Origin: Novipirellula galeiformis
GTDB taxonomy: Bacteria > Planctomycetota > Planctomycetia > Pirellulales > Pirellulaceae
Reading direction: 5' to 3'
Assembly (NCBI RefSeq): GCF_007860095.1
Contig: NZ_SJPT01000011.1
Location: forward strand, 62,001 to 126,000
Length of the DNA stretch: 64,000 nt
Shown in pieces: positions 52,754 through 61,820 of this stretch. The position numbers and the translations under genes were made by a program. How positions within the stretch are numbered: position 1 is the stretch's first letter; each line of letters begins with the position of its first letter. A model generated the notes under the pieces. It made no database searches. It was not told the origin of the DNA and saw nothing but the letters and a program-made list of their open reading frames with translations.

Positions 52754-54532
52754 CTAGACGCGGGGGTCCGTTGCGGCGGACAAGACGCCTGGCTCCGCTT
52801 GTTCGATCGCTTGGCCCACGCCGACCTGAAAGGGGGCGGACAGTTTGTGTCCCCGTGCGCGAAGTTGGTCTGCGGTGGACGCTCCCCACTGTGGTTCGAG
52901 CATCAACCGATCGGGACGCCACTGGTGATGCACACGCGGTGCTGACAAGGCTTGCTCGACTGTCATTCCCAGGTCCAGAACGCGAACAATGCATTGCAAG
53001 ACGGTGCTGATGATTCTGGGGCCGCCTGCAGCACCACAGGTCAATCGCGGCTGCCCTGCCGCATCGAGCACGATCGTTGGACTCATGCTCGAGAGCGGCC
53101 GTTTTCCCGCTTCGATCGCATTGGCTTCCGCTCCGATCAAGCCAAAGTAGTTGGGCGTGCCCGGAGACATGCTGAAGTCGTCCATTTGATTGTTCATGAC
53201 GACGCCGGTTCCGGGGATCACAACGCAGCTCCCAAAGCTCGTATTGACCGTGCTTGTGATCGCGACCCAATTCCCCTCGACGTCGGCTGTCGTCAGGTGC
53301 GTGGTGTGTTGACGCGAGAACAGATCACTCTCGGCCTGAGGCGGCGTGCCATGCGAGGCAACCGGAGAGACTCGATCCAGATCGATGCTGGCCGCCAGTT
53401 CCCGGCAGTATTGCGGATCAAGCAAGCCTTTGGGGACCGCGGCGAAGTCCGAATCTCCTAACCAATGGGCGCGATCGGCAAACGCGCGACGCAGGACTTC
53501 GGTCAACAAATGTAGGCCGCCGATGGGACTCTCGGCAAAGATCGACTTGACGTCAAACCCTTCCAACATCATCAGCATTTGCGCGATGTGAATTCCGCCC
53601 GAACTCGGCGGTGGGAATCCGACGATTTGCCAATCCCGATAGCGGGTGCGAAGTGGTTGTCGTTGCAACGAGGTGTAGTTGGCAAAGTCCGCTGCTCGGA
53701 GCAAGCCGCCATGGTCACGCATCCACCGGTCGCATTGAATCGCAAAGGGGCCTTTGTAAAACCACTCGGTTCCGTCCTTGGCAAGCGACTCGAGGGTACG
53801 GGCCAGGTCGGGTTGTCTCAATCGATCACCGATCTTGGGAATCTTATCTTCGGCGCTCAGAAACAGTGACGCGCTGGCGGGGAAACGCCGCAGTCGATTG
53901 GCCGCACGCGTGATCGCCGAGTGCGTGGTGGTTCCGATCGGGAATCCTTCACGTGCAACTTGAGCAGCCTCACGCAGTCCCCCCTCCCAACTGATTCGGC
54001 CGTGCAATTGGCTCAGCTTCGACAACGCATGAACTTGCCCAGGCAGCGCCGACGCCAATGGCCCCACTTTGCTCGCCGATGTATCGACGACTCCATCGCG
54101 AACGAACATATCGCGATGCGCCAATCCAGGTGCCGTCTCACGTCCATCGATTGCGATCAATTCTCCTGCGGCGGATCTTGCGAGGATGAAACAGCCACCG
54201 CCGATGCCTGAGTTGTGCCCATCGACCACCCCAAGCATCACCGCAGCGGCAATCGCCGCGTCAAACGCATTGCCGCCACGCACCAACGCGTTCTTCGCGG
54301 CGCGAGTGGCGAGCGGATGCACGGTGGCGACGGCATAAGGATGCTTCGAAGTTGAATCGATTTGTCGTGGTAACCGCGACAGATCCTCCTGCGGCGAGTC
54401 ACTGGTCGCTGTTTCCGCAGCGGCGGGGTTCCCGACCGCGGTGCTCGCCAGTCCCGCCAACGTCCATCGGATCGCAGCGCGTCGATTCAATTGCCCCGTC
54501 AAAGTCGTGGTCAAGCTCTCGTTCGTTCCCAT
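52754..54532 (-). CDS. ggt: gamma-glutamyltransferase, Tat-exported
   Basis: 592 residues from ATG 54532, with GGGGAA about eight bases upstream (an earlier ATG adds 11 residues). The twin-arginine signal NRRAAIRWTLAGLAST indicates export. GGT motifs: GNAFDAAIAAAVMLGVVDGHNSG-type segment near the N-terminus, the autoprocessing and nucleophile Thr in HTTHLTTADVEGN (about 408), and PLSSMSPTIVLD with GAAGGPRI. It should self-cleave to two subunits and hydrolyse or transfer the gamma-glutamyl group of glutathione or related peptides in the periplasm. Single gene next to repeat array II. Confidence 0.94.
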   Translation of the reverse strand: MGTNESLTTTLTGQLNRRAAIRWTLAGLASTAVGNPAAAETATSDSPQEDLSRLPRQIDSTSKHPYAVATVHPLATRAAKNALVRGGNAFDAAIAAAVMLGVVDGHNSGIGGGCFILARSAAGELIAIDGRETAPGLAHRDMFVRDGVVDTSASKVGPLASALPGQVHALSKLSQLHGRISWEGGLREAAQVAREGFPIGTTTHSAITRAANRLRRFPASASLFLSAEDKIPKIGDRLRQPDLARTLESLAKDGTEWFYKGPFAIQCDRWMRDHGGLLRAADFANYTSLQRQPLRTRYRDWQIVGFPPPSSGGIHIAQMLMMLEGFDVKSIFAESPIGGLHLLTEVLRRAFADRAHWLGDSDFAAVPKGLLDPQYCRELAASIDLDRVSPVASHGTPPQAESDLFSRQHTTHLTTADVEGNWVAITSTVNTSFGSCVVIPGTGVVMNNQMDDFSMSPGTPNYFGLIGAEANAIEAGKRPLSSMSPTIVLDAAGQPRLTCGAAGGPRIISTVLQCIVRVLDLGMTVEQALSAPRVHHQWRPDRLMLEPQWGASTADQLRARGHKLSAPFQVGVGQAIEQAEPGVLSAATDPRV

Positions 54533-55060
54533 TGGAATTCCCCGTCTAGTTGCAGTTCGCCGCATCCGTGCTCAACTCGTTTGTCTTCCCACGTGGGATT
54601 TTCTGTCCTCGCATGCGCCCGAAAATCACGCTGCCTCCGATGGGCAAGTGGTTCTAATAGTTATAGGCGAAACGTTTGCGTTGGTGGTGTGATCACCGCG
54701 TCCGGGCTGCTTCGGTTCCATCATGTAAAGTCGCGAACGTGGTCGCGCGATGTTAGTTACCAAGAAGGATCCCGCAAGGATTGCGGACATTAGCCGTAGG
54801 TCGAGTGTCAGTTGCGATTCATCGATCTGAGCGATGATCGTTGAGTTTGGAGGGGTGTCGCCGCATCCAGCGATAATGGATCTACGACCGACCTTCGGGG
54901 GCGGTGTTTGCTGTGCTCGACCGCCGGCTATTCTCTACGACGCCTTCGGCGTGCGAGTCGCGTGCGGCCAAATTTTCGGGGACCATGCAACACTGTGCTC
55001 GCAGCACCCCCTAAACTGAAAACTCCTGTTTCCAATTTCCACCCTTCCCTGTGATCCGCT
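54533..55060. other. gene-free stretch between divergent ggt and the HPS-like gene
   Basis: Should contain both promoters. Small open frames have no signatures. I see no repeat of the families noted elsewhere. Confidence 0.5.
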
Positions 55061-55756
55061 ATGCAGCCCATCGTTCAGATCTCACTTGACTTGACCAATA
55101 TCGCTGAGGCGATCGAGACCGCGCACTTGGCGATTCGCGCTGGCGTCGATTGGCTCGAAGCCGGCACGCCGCTGATCCTGGCCGAAGGACTGCACGGCGT
55201 GCGCGCGCTGCGCAGCGAATTCCCTAATGTGCCGATCGTCGCGGATTTGAAGACGATGGACGGTGGCTATTTGGAAGCCGAGATGATGGCCGGTGCCGGC
55301 GCGACCCATGTCGTCGTGATGGCTCGCGCTCATGAGGAAACCGTCCGTTGTGTGGTCAAGGCCGGAAAGGACTTTGGCGTCCAAGTGATGGGTGACAATA
55401 TGGTTTCCGATGACATGGTCGCCGGTGCGAAATGGTTGGAGGATCTCGGCTGTGACTTTGTTATCCATCACATCGGCTTTGATGAACGTCGTGGGATCGC
55501 CGCCCGAGGCCAGCGCATGCCAAGTCCGCTGGACCAACTTCGCGAAGTTTGTGAAGCGGTCAAAGTGCCGGTGCAAGCGGTCGGTGGGCTGAGTTTAGAG
55601 CAAGCGATTCAGTGCCCGGCTTACGGCGCGCCCTTGGTTGTGCTGGGCGCCCCGCTGACGATCGACGCCGACTCGTTCAAAACCGCCGATGGCGATCTGG
55701 AGTCGTCGCTACGCTTGATCTGCGATGCGGTGCACTCGCAACGGGTGGGCGATTGA
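55061..55756 (+). CDS. 3-hexulose-6-phosphate synthase-like protein (OMP decarboxylase superfamily)
   Basis: 231-residue TIM barrel. Family marks: ISLDLTNIAEA with the first Asp, EAGTPLILAEG, and the DxKxxD metal motif as VADLKTMD near 62-67. The later HTGYD motif of hexulose-phosphate synthases is altered to HHIGFDERRG, with a longer following loop. HPS condenses formaldehyde with ribulose 5-phosphate; relatives decarboxylate keto-gulonate 6-phosphate. No 6-phospho-3-hexuloisomerase gene is adjacent, so the pathway is uncertain. Two hairpins follow the gene. Confidence 0.82.
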   Translation: MQPIVQISLDLTNIAEAIETAHLAIRAGVDWLEAGTPLILAEGLHGVRALRSEFPNVPIVADLKTMDGGYLEAEMMAGAGATHVVVMARAHEETVRCVVKAGKDFGVQVMGDNMVSDDMVAGAKWLEDLGCDFVIHHIGFDERRGIAARGQRMPSPLDQLREVCEAVKVPVQAVGGLSLEQAIQCPAYGAPLVVLGAPLTIDADSFKTADGDLESSLRLICDAVHSQRVGD

Positions 55757-55795
55757 AGATTGGGGAGTGGAGTGGCTGATGCTGTTGCCCGGAGC

Positions 55796-55850
55796 GACTC
55801 AGCAGGCTGCACGCCTGCGAGTCGGTGGAGTTCCCAGACAGGAGCCTGGG
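55796..55850. terminator. two hairpins after the HPS-like gene
   Basis: GACTC-A-GCAGGC-TGCAC-GCCTGC-GAGTC at 55796-55823 is a stem of 11 pairs with one bulge; CCCAG...CTGGG at 55833-55850 follows. No strong T-run, so they may be an extragenic repeat or a Rho-aided stop. Confidence 0.45.
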
Positions 55851-55885
55851 ATCGAAGGTGGGAAGACCAGCGCTGGTTGCGTATT

Positions 55886-55907
55886 GATCGCGGGAGCGAT
55901 CAACGAC
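55886..55907 (+). repeat. dispersed palindrome copy
   Basis: GATCGCGGGAGCGATCAACG with one inserted G relative to the copies at 2714, 2746 and 7928. It lies just beyond the stop of the minus-strand cytochrome gene. Confidence 0.7.
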
Positions 55908-55923
55908 AATCAACGACCATGGC

Positions 55924-58900
55924 CTACTTAGCGCCGAGCGATAGGTAGGCGTACAGGTCGCGGATCTGTTCGTCACTGAGGTCTTTGAGCAGATCCGTGG
56001 GCATCAATGAGGTCGGCAACGCCTGTAACGTTTCGATTTCGTCACGGGCGATCGTCGTGTTTTGGTTATCAGCATTGCGTAGCGTGACCGTGGTCGGCGT
56101 CTGCTCGGCGATAATCCCATTGATTGCGCGACCATCGTCGGTCAGCACCAGGTAGGACTGATAACCTTCGCGAATCTCAAGGTTTGGCAACACGATCGAA
56201 TCGACCCAGAAACCAATTTTACCCCGTTCGTATCCGTCTAGCGGCGGCCCGATCTTGCCGCCTTCACCAAACAATTGGTGGCAAACACCACACGCCTTGG
56301 TGAAGATCGCCTTGCCTGCATCGGCATGTCCCGCCTCCGCTGCGAGCATGTCGCGCAGGCGTTTGGTTTCTGCGATTTGCTCTGGCGTCGCGGTTGCTGA
56401 AATGGGGCCAAAGACCGCTTCGACCTGTTCGGCGATTTCAGGATCCTCGTAGGTGCGAAGTTGTTGAATCACATCGTAGGGAACTTGATCGCGTTTGAGT
56501 CGCCACTCGGTCAACTCTTTGAGCAATTGCAGGGCCCAAACCGGACGTGAGGCGAGGGTCCGGCATGCTGCGGCACGCAAACCATGCTCTTCGGAGATCC
56601 GGCTTCCGAACGATGCCAATAGCACCGTGCCAATCGATGGGGTGTCGTATTGGCGAAGCGAGGCGATCGCAACCCGCTGCAGTGCGGGCTCGGAGGTTCG
56701 GCTTCCTGTCGCCAGGGCGAGCAACGCTTTTGCCGCCGGAGCGTGATGGATTTCGCCGAACACGTTCGCCGCTTCGATCGCCAGCGGTAAATCGGATTGT
56801 GGACTCGTGAGCAAAGCGATCGCTTCGGTGATCGCCTTGGCATCGCCACGACGCAGCGACAAGATCAGATCGGATTCACCAATCGACGCCTTGTAGTCGG
56901 CAAGCGCCTTGTCGAGCGATTCGGGCAACTGGGGAATCGCACGTCCTTGGAACGCCAGGTCGATCCCTTGAATCAATTGCGATCGCGACGCGTCGTCTGG
57001 GGCCATCGCAATCAATTGCCCACAATGCTGCAGGTTTTCCTCGCCGCCGGCCGATGCGTAACGTTGCACCAAGCGTTGCAAAACGGTTTGTTTAACGATC
57101 GTGGTATCCCACAAAGTTTTGTCGGCGAACATTTTTTCAATCGCGGGCCACGCATCGACATGGGCTTCGATCGCCCACCAATTCATCAACGGCATGTGCG
57201 GGTCGTTAGCATCGTCCTCGTGCCGCAGCAGCGCCGCAATGATTCCCAGCCCGACTTCGGGGGAGAGTCGTTTCGCGGTCGCGGCCAATTGGCTGCGAAC
57301 TTGCACGTCGGGCTCATTCGCGGCCATTGCGATCAATCCGCTGTGATCTTCGTGTCGATCTCCGAGTAGTCGGACGACCCAGCGGCGAATGTGGGCATCA
57401 GAGTGAGAAATCCAGCGTGTGGCGAGGTCGTGATCGAATTTGCCGATCAAGTTCAGTGCCCATAGCGCCTCGAGCGACGCTTGTTCATCGATAAGTTTGA
57501 TCAGCGAGTCGGCCACCGACGGGTCGGCTCGCCAACCCAATTCGAGCGCCGCTCGTTGCCGCACCCACTTGTTTTCATGAGCAAAGAGGCCCATCAACGT
57601 GGAATTATCGGCGCGGCTGAGGTCGCCTTGTTGGTAGTTCGCTGTCTTGTCTTCGGGGACGACGCGGTAAACGCGTCCGCTCTCTTTATGCCAATCATCG
57701 ACCGGGCTAACGTGGCTGAGCCGACTGTCGTACCAATCGGCCATGTAGACGGCACCGTCGGGGCCCACGCCTGCATAGACGGGACGAAACCAGCGATCGG
57801 AAGTCTCGGCCAAGTTCGGGGAGTCGACGGTTCGATAGGTCGATCCATCGGGAATCCGCTTGCTTTGCCAAACTAGATTGTGCAGCGAATTGGGGGCAAT
57901 GATGTTTTCGTTGAATTCCGCTGGCAGCAGGCCTCCTTCGTAAATACAGAACGCTTGCGGGAACCGGCGTCCGTCTCCTTCGAACTTCATCGCGCGAAAG
58001 TATCCGAAAGCATAGGGATTGGTGAGCGGACCATGTTTACCCCAGGTTTTTTCGCTGTAACTGCCTTGTGGGAAATAGTAGCCACGCGTGTTGCCACCGT
58101 TGGTGCCGGTGAAGACGCGGCCCTTCGAATCGATGTCCAAGCTAAAGGTGTTGCCACCCCCTTCGGCGTAGATTTCAAACACTTTGGTGTCGGGATGGTA
58201 GCGCCAAACACACTGGCCTTGAAAGCGAACTCCCTTGGTGACCGCGGAGCTGACGTCGCCGCCGGTCGTGCTGCCGTTGCAACCGTAGAGCCATCCGTCG
58301 GGGCCCCAGGTCAAGCTATTGGCAACCGAGTGGGTGTCTTGCAATCCGAATCCCGACAGATGGACTTCGGGCTCCGCATCGGGCACATCGTCTTGATCGG
58401 CATCGGGATAGAACAATAAGTAGGGAGGATTCAAAACCCAAATTCCACCGTGACCGACTTGCACGGCCGAGGCGATATTGAGGCCGGTGATCACGTCTTT
58501 GTTGGTGTCATAGACGCCGTCTCCATCGGTGTCTTCGAAGACCGTGATCTTGTCGGCGCCCGGGGTGCCGTGTGGCGGTGGCTCGGGAACGCGGTCAAAG
58601 ACGGCGCGCAAGTGTTGGTCGTAACGAACGATCTTCAAGCCCGCGGGGAATTGGTATTGGCGGTACTGGACCACCCACATCCGGCCGCGCGAGTCCCACG
58701 ACACGAACAACGGCTGGGAGACGTCGGGTTCCGCCGCGACGGCTTCGATCTTCAGCCCCTCGAGAACGTCGAACTTGGTCACCGCCACATCGACCGGAGT
58801 CGGTTGCGAGTCGTCTCGCATCACCCCGCGGCCGGGACGAGTCCGCATGATTTCCGCGACTTCGGCATTACCAGCAATAGGATTCTCAGCAGCCGGTGCG

Positions 58901-59022
58901 GCGGCGGGCTCCTGTGCGGCAGCACAAGTCGTCAGGCTGGCCAACACAAAGGCAAGCGTGAAGCGAGGTCGAAAAGGGTTCGCAAGCGCAGCAAAACTCA
59001 GTTTGCGATGAGGTGATTGCAT
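55924..59022 (-). CDS. PVC-type haem-binding protein: beta-propeller, HEAT repeats and C-terminal cytochrome c domain
   Basis: 1032 residues with a signal peptide (FTLAFVLASLTTCAAAQE). Residues 60-450 form a glucose-dehydrogenase-like propeller (PDVSQPLFVSWDSRGRMWV, GADKITVFEDTDGDGVYD, YMADWYDSRLSHVSP). Residues 470-870 are HEAT-like helical repeats (WVRQRAALELGW, HIRRWVVRLLGD). The haem site CGVCH is near 908, with downstream IGPPLDGYERGK, and the domain ends in LSDEQIRDLYAYLSL. This architecture is a hallmark of Planctomycetes and relatives; a periplasmic sugar or alcohol oxidation role is assumed, not shown. Single gene. Confidence 0.93.
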   Translation of the reverse strand: MQSPHRKLSFAALANPFRPRFTLAFVLASLTTCAAAQEPAAAPAAENPIAGNAEVAEIMRTRPGRGVMRDDSQPTPVDVAVTKFDVLEGLKIEAVAAEPDVSQPLFVSWDSRGRMWVVQYRQYQFPAGLKIVRYDQHLRAVFDRVPEPPPHGTPGADKITVFEDTDGDGVYDTNKDVITGLNIASAVQVGHGGIWVLNPPYLLFYPDADQDDVPDAEPEVHLSGFGLQDTHSVANSLTWGPDGWLYGCNGSTTGGDVSSAVTKGVRFQGQCVWRYHPDTKVFEIYAEGGGNTFSLDIDSKGRVFTGTNGGNTRGYYFPQGSYSEKTWGKHGPLTNPYAFGYFRAMKFEGDGRRFPQAFCIYEGGLLPAEFNENIIAPNSLHNLVWQSKRIPDGSTYRTVDSPNLAETSDRWFRPVYAGVGPDGAVYMADWYDSRLSHVSPVDDWHKESGRVYRVVPEDKTANYQQGDLSRADNSTLMGLFAHENKWVRQRAALELGWRADPSVADSLIKLIDEQASLEALWALNLIGKFDHDLATRWISHSDAHIRRWVVRLLGDRHEDHSGLIAMAANEPDVQVRSQLAATAKRLSPEVGLGIIAALLRHEDDANDPHMPLMNWWAIEAHVDAWPAIEKMFADKTLWDTTIVKQTVLQRLVQRYASAGGEENLQHCGQLIAMAPDDASRSQLIQGIDLAFQGRAIPQLPESLDKALADYKASIGESDLILSLRRGDAKAITEAIALLTSPQSDLPLAIEAANVFGEIHHAPAAKALLALATGSRTSEPALQRVAIASLRQYDTPSIGTVLLASFGSRISEEHGLRAAACRTLASRPVWALQLLKELTEWRLKRDQVPYDVIQQLRTYEDPEIAEQVEAVFGPISATATPEQIAETKRLRDMLAAEAGHADAGKAIFTKACGVCHQLFGEGGKIGPPLDGYERGKIGFWVDSIVLPNLEIREGYQSYLVLTDDGRAINGIIAEQTPTTVTLRNADNQNTTIARDEIETLQALPTSLMPTDLLKDLSDEQIRDLYAYLSLGAK

Positions 59023-59156
59023 CGAAAGTCACACGCGACGGGGAAGGGGATGGAGGGGTCGTTGAGGAATCGCTGGGAATTTACTTCCCAGCTTTCTCTA
59101 GTGAGGGACCTCAATCTTAACTGCTCGCGGCGAACGATGGGGGGATGACGGCCATT

Positions 59157-60560
59157 TTAGAACAAGCGGTTCATGCCATTCAGGGCGGCGACGCGGTAGG
59201 CTTCGGCCATCGTGGGGTAATTGAACGTCGTTTCCACGAAGTATTCGACCGTATTATGCCCAGCGGGTTGGTTCATGATGGCTTGCCCGATATGGACAAT
59301 TTCCGAGGCGTTGGCTCCGAAACAATGAACTCCCAGGATTTCCAGCGTATCGCGATGGAAGAGCAGCTTGAGCATCCCGGTGGTTTCGCCGGTAATTTGG
59401 GCGCGAGCGAGTGAACGGAACAAGCTGTGCCCGACTTCGTAGGGAACACAGGCGGCCGTCAGCTCTCGCTCGGTCTTGCCAACCGAACTGATTTCCGGGC
59501 TCGTGTAGATGCCGGTCGGAATGTCATTGACTCGCAAATTGCCGTCTTTGCGGCCGAGCATGTGCATGGCCGCGGCGCGGCCTTGGGTGTACGCAGCGCT
59601 GGCGAGTGACGGGAACCCGATCACATCGCCAACGGCGTAGATGTGCGGAATGGCGGTTTGGAATTGTTCGTCGACGACCAATTGGCCACGATTGTTTGCC
59701 TCAATGGGAATATTTTCGAGCCCCAAGTTATCCGTGTTCCCGGTGCGTCCGTTGGCCCACAAAAAGGCATCCGTTTTGACGCGTTTGCCACTTTGCAGAT
59801 GCACGATCACGCCATCGTCGGTCGCTTCGACTTTCTTCATCGTTTCGTTGTGACGAATGATCACCCCTTGATCCCGCAGGTGATAAGCGAGGGCATCGAC
59901 AATTTCGTCATCGAGAAACTCCAGCAGTTTTTCGCGGGTGTTGATCAAATTGACTTTGATCCCCAAGTTGCGAAACATCGAAGCGTACTCGGTTCCGATG
60001 ACGCCTGCCCCGTAAACGGAAAGCGTCGTCGGTTTGTGGGTCATGCCGAGGATGGTGTCGCTGTCGTAGACGCGTGGATGCGAGAAATCGACCCCCTCGG
60101 GCCGAAACGGACGCGATCCGGTGGCAATCACAAAATGCTTGGCGCGGATCGGTTTATCACCATCAATCGAGATCGAATGTGCGTCGAGAAAGCGTGCGGT
60201 GCCCTGGATCACCGGCACGCCATTGCGCTCGTAGAACGATTGCCGCATCGTGACTTGTTTGCCGATAATCGACTGCGTGCCGCGGCGGAGTTGCTGGAGC
60301 GTGGGACTGACCTGCACCCCGAGTTCTTGAAACGTGGGGTTGCGAAGCGCCTTCATCGTCGAGGTGATCGCAAACCGCAATGCCTTGCTAGGGATTGTCC
60401 CCCAATGGGTGCAACCGCCGCCGATTTGCGTGTATTTTTCAGCCACGGCGACGCGCATCCCTCCTTTAGAGGCCTGCATCGCTGCCCCCTCGCCTCCGGG
60501 ACCCGAGCCGATTACGAATAAGTCGTAGTCAAAATGGGAGTCGCTTGTCGTGTCGTTCAT
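59157..60560 (-). CDS. sthA: soluble pyridine nucleotide transhydrogenase
   Basis: 467-residue FAD flavoprotein of the disulfide-reductase fold that lacks the redox disulfide. FAD loop [17 protein letters not shown]; the sequence [16 protein letters not shown] holds one Cys where lipoamide dehydrogenase has CxxxxC, as in SthA. NAD(P) loop [13 protein letters not shown], second FAD motif [11 protein letters not shown], and the dimerisation domain ([15 protein letters not shown]) are intact. It moves hydride between NADPH and NAD to balance cofactor pools. Single gene, divergent from the nitrilase-like gene 129 bases away. Confidence 0.94.
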   Translation of the reverse strand: MNDTTSDSHFDYDLFVIGSGPGGEGAAMQASKGGMRVAVAEKYTQIGGGCTHWGTIPSKALRFAITSTMKALRNPTFQELGVQVSPTLQQLRRGTQSIIGKQVTMRQSFYERNGVPVIQGTARFLDAHSISIDGDKPIRAKHFVIATGSRPFRPEGVDFSHPRVYDSDTILGMTHKPTTLSVYGAGVIGTEYASMFRNLGIKVNLINTREKLLEFLDDEIVDALAYHLRDQGVIIRHNETMKKVEATDDGVIVHLQSGKRVKTDAFLWANGRTGNTDNLGLENIPIEANNRGQLVVDEQFQTAIPHIYAVGDVIGFPSLASAAYTQGRAAAMHMLGRKDGNLRVNDIPTGIYTSPEISSVGKTERELTAACVPYEVGHSLFRSLARAQITGETTGMLKLLFHRDTLEILGVHCFGANASEIVHIGQAIMNQPAGHNTVEYFVETTFNYPTMAEAYRVAALNGMNRLF

Positions 60561-60689
60561 CGAGATGATCGTACCTTCGTGGTTCGTGCTTTCCGGAAGA
60601 TTCTTGCGAAAGAATCAGCATGCGGCAGCGTTGCGCGCACGGCTACAGAAACTCATTCCTAACTTCGCTTCCGATAAGGGTGTTTTACG

Positions 60690-61532
60690 ATGTTGATCGC
60701 TTGCGTCCAGTCCGATGTCACTTTCGCCGATATCGCCGAGAACCGAAAACGGATTGCCGAGCACCTACATGCGGCGGGCAAAATGCAGGCCAAGTTGGTG
60801 GTGATGCCTGAGTGCATGTTATGCGGTTATGCGTATGAGAGCCGCGAACAGGCAATGCAGCACGCGGTCTCGATCAACGATGACTTGTTTAGCGAAATTG
60901 CCGAACTGGCGGCTACCTACGAATTGCATTTGACCTTTGGTTTTCTGGAAAAAGAGGGCGATCGGCTATTTAACGCCGCCGCTTTAGTGGGCCCTAACGG
61001 GGTGGTGGGACGTTATCGCAAAGTGCATTTGCCAGCGCTGGGAGTCGATCGTTTTGTCGATCGCGGCGATATTCCCTACCAACCCCTCACCGCGGGAGAG
61101 GCCCGGGTTGGGCTGGCGATCTGTTACGACAGCTCGTTTCCCGAACCGATGCGGGTGCTCGCCCTGGCAGGGGCGGACATCATTGCCTTGGGGACGAATT
61201 GGCCCGTTTCGGCGTATCGGACGGCCGAGATCGTCCCGCCGGCTCGCAGTATGGAGAACCACTTGTTTTTCGTCGCGGCCAACCGAATCGGCAGCGAAGG
61301 GGGCTTCCAGTTTTGTGGATTGAGTTCGATTTGCGGCCCCGATGGCGTCATTCTCGCCAAAAGCGACGATGACCAAAGCACCATTCTGTATGCCAACATC
61401 GATGTTGCCGAGGCCCGAAACAAACGGATCGAGCGGACCCCCGGAGCGCATGTGATCGACCGATTCGAAGACCGTTGTCCCGATTTCTATGGCGCAATCG
61501 CTGCGACTAAACCCACCGCTACGAATCGCTAA
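60690..61532 (+). CDS. carbon-nitrogen hydrolase (nitrilase superfamily)
   Basis: 280 residues. The catalytic triad is visible: Glu in VVMPECMLCGY (about 40), Lys in YRKVHLPA (about 112) and Cys in LAICYDSSFPE (about 145), with a conserved GTNWPVSA and ANRIGSEGGFQFCG further on. This is an amidase/carbamoylase-type member of the family; typical substrates are omega-amides or N-carbamoyl compounds and the true one is unknown. No signal peptide. The start ATG fits the family's short N-terminal strand MLIACVQSDV. Confidence 0.93.
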   Translation: MLIACVQSDVTFADIAENRKRIAEHLHAAGKMQAKLVVMPECMLCGYAYESREQAMQHAVSINDDLFSEIAELAATYELHLTFGFLEKEGDRLFNAAALVGPNGVVGRYRKVHLPALGVDRFVDRGDIPYQPLTAGEARVGLAICYDSSFPEPMRVLALAGADIIALGTNWPVSAYRTAEIVPPARSMENHLFFVAANRIGSEGGFQFCGLSSICGPDGVILAKSDDDQSTILYANIDVAEARNKRIERTPGAHVIDRFEDRCPDFYGAIAATKPTATNR

Positions 61533-61820
61533 AGTTTCCCCCATCCGATGCGACCGAGCTCAGTCGACCCACGCAAGGGGGTCGATTGTGATGATTGCAT
61601 CGATCGCAGGTCCTCGAGGAGGAAGCCGAAAGCCAAATGAGGCTGAATGATTCGGGGTAGCGTCTTTCAGTTGCCGAACATGGGGGGTGTCAGGCCGCGG
61701 TGTTCGTCATCAGGGCAGGACGCATCTGAGTATTTGGTCGTAGGGATTGCCGGTACGGACGTCTAGTGTCGTCGTCGGATCGGAATCTCGAACGGCCTTG
61801 ACCTCTCACCCTGTTAGCCG

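Noticed and set aside
60620-60811. 63-codon frame before the nitrilase gene
   Set aside because: Overlaps the nitrilase start in another frame and is Arg-rich noise.
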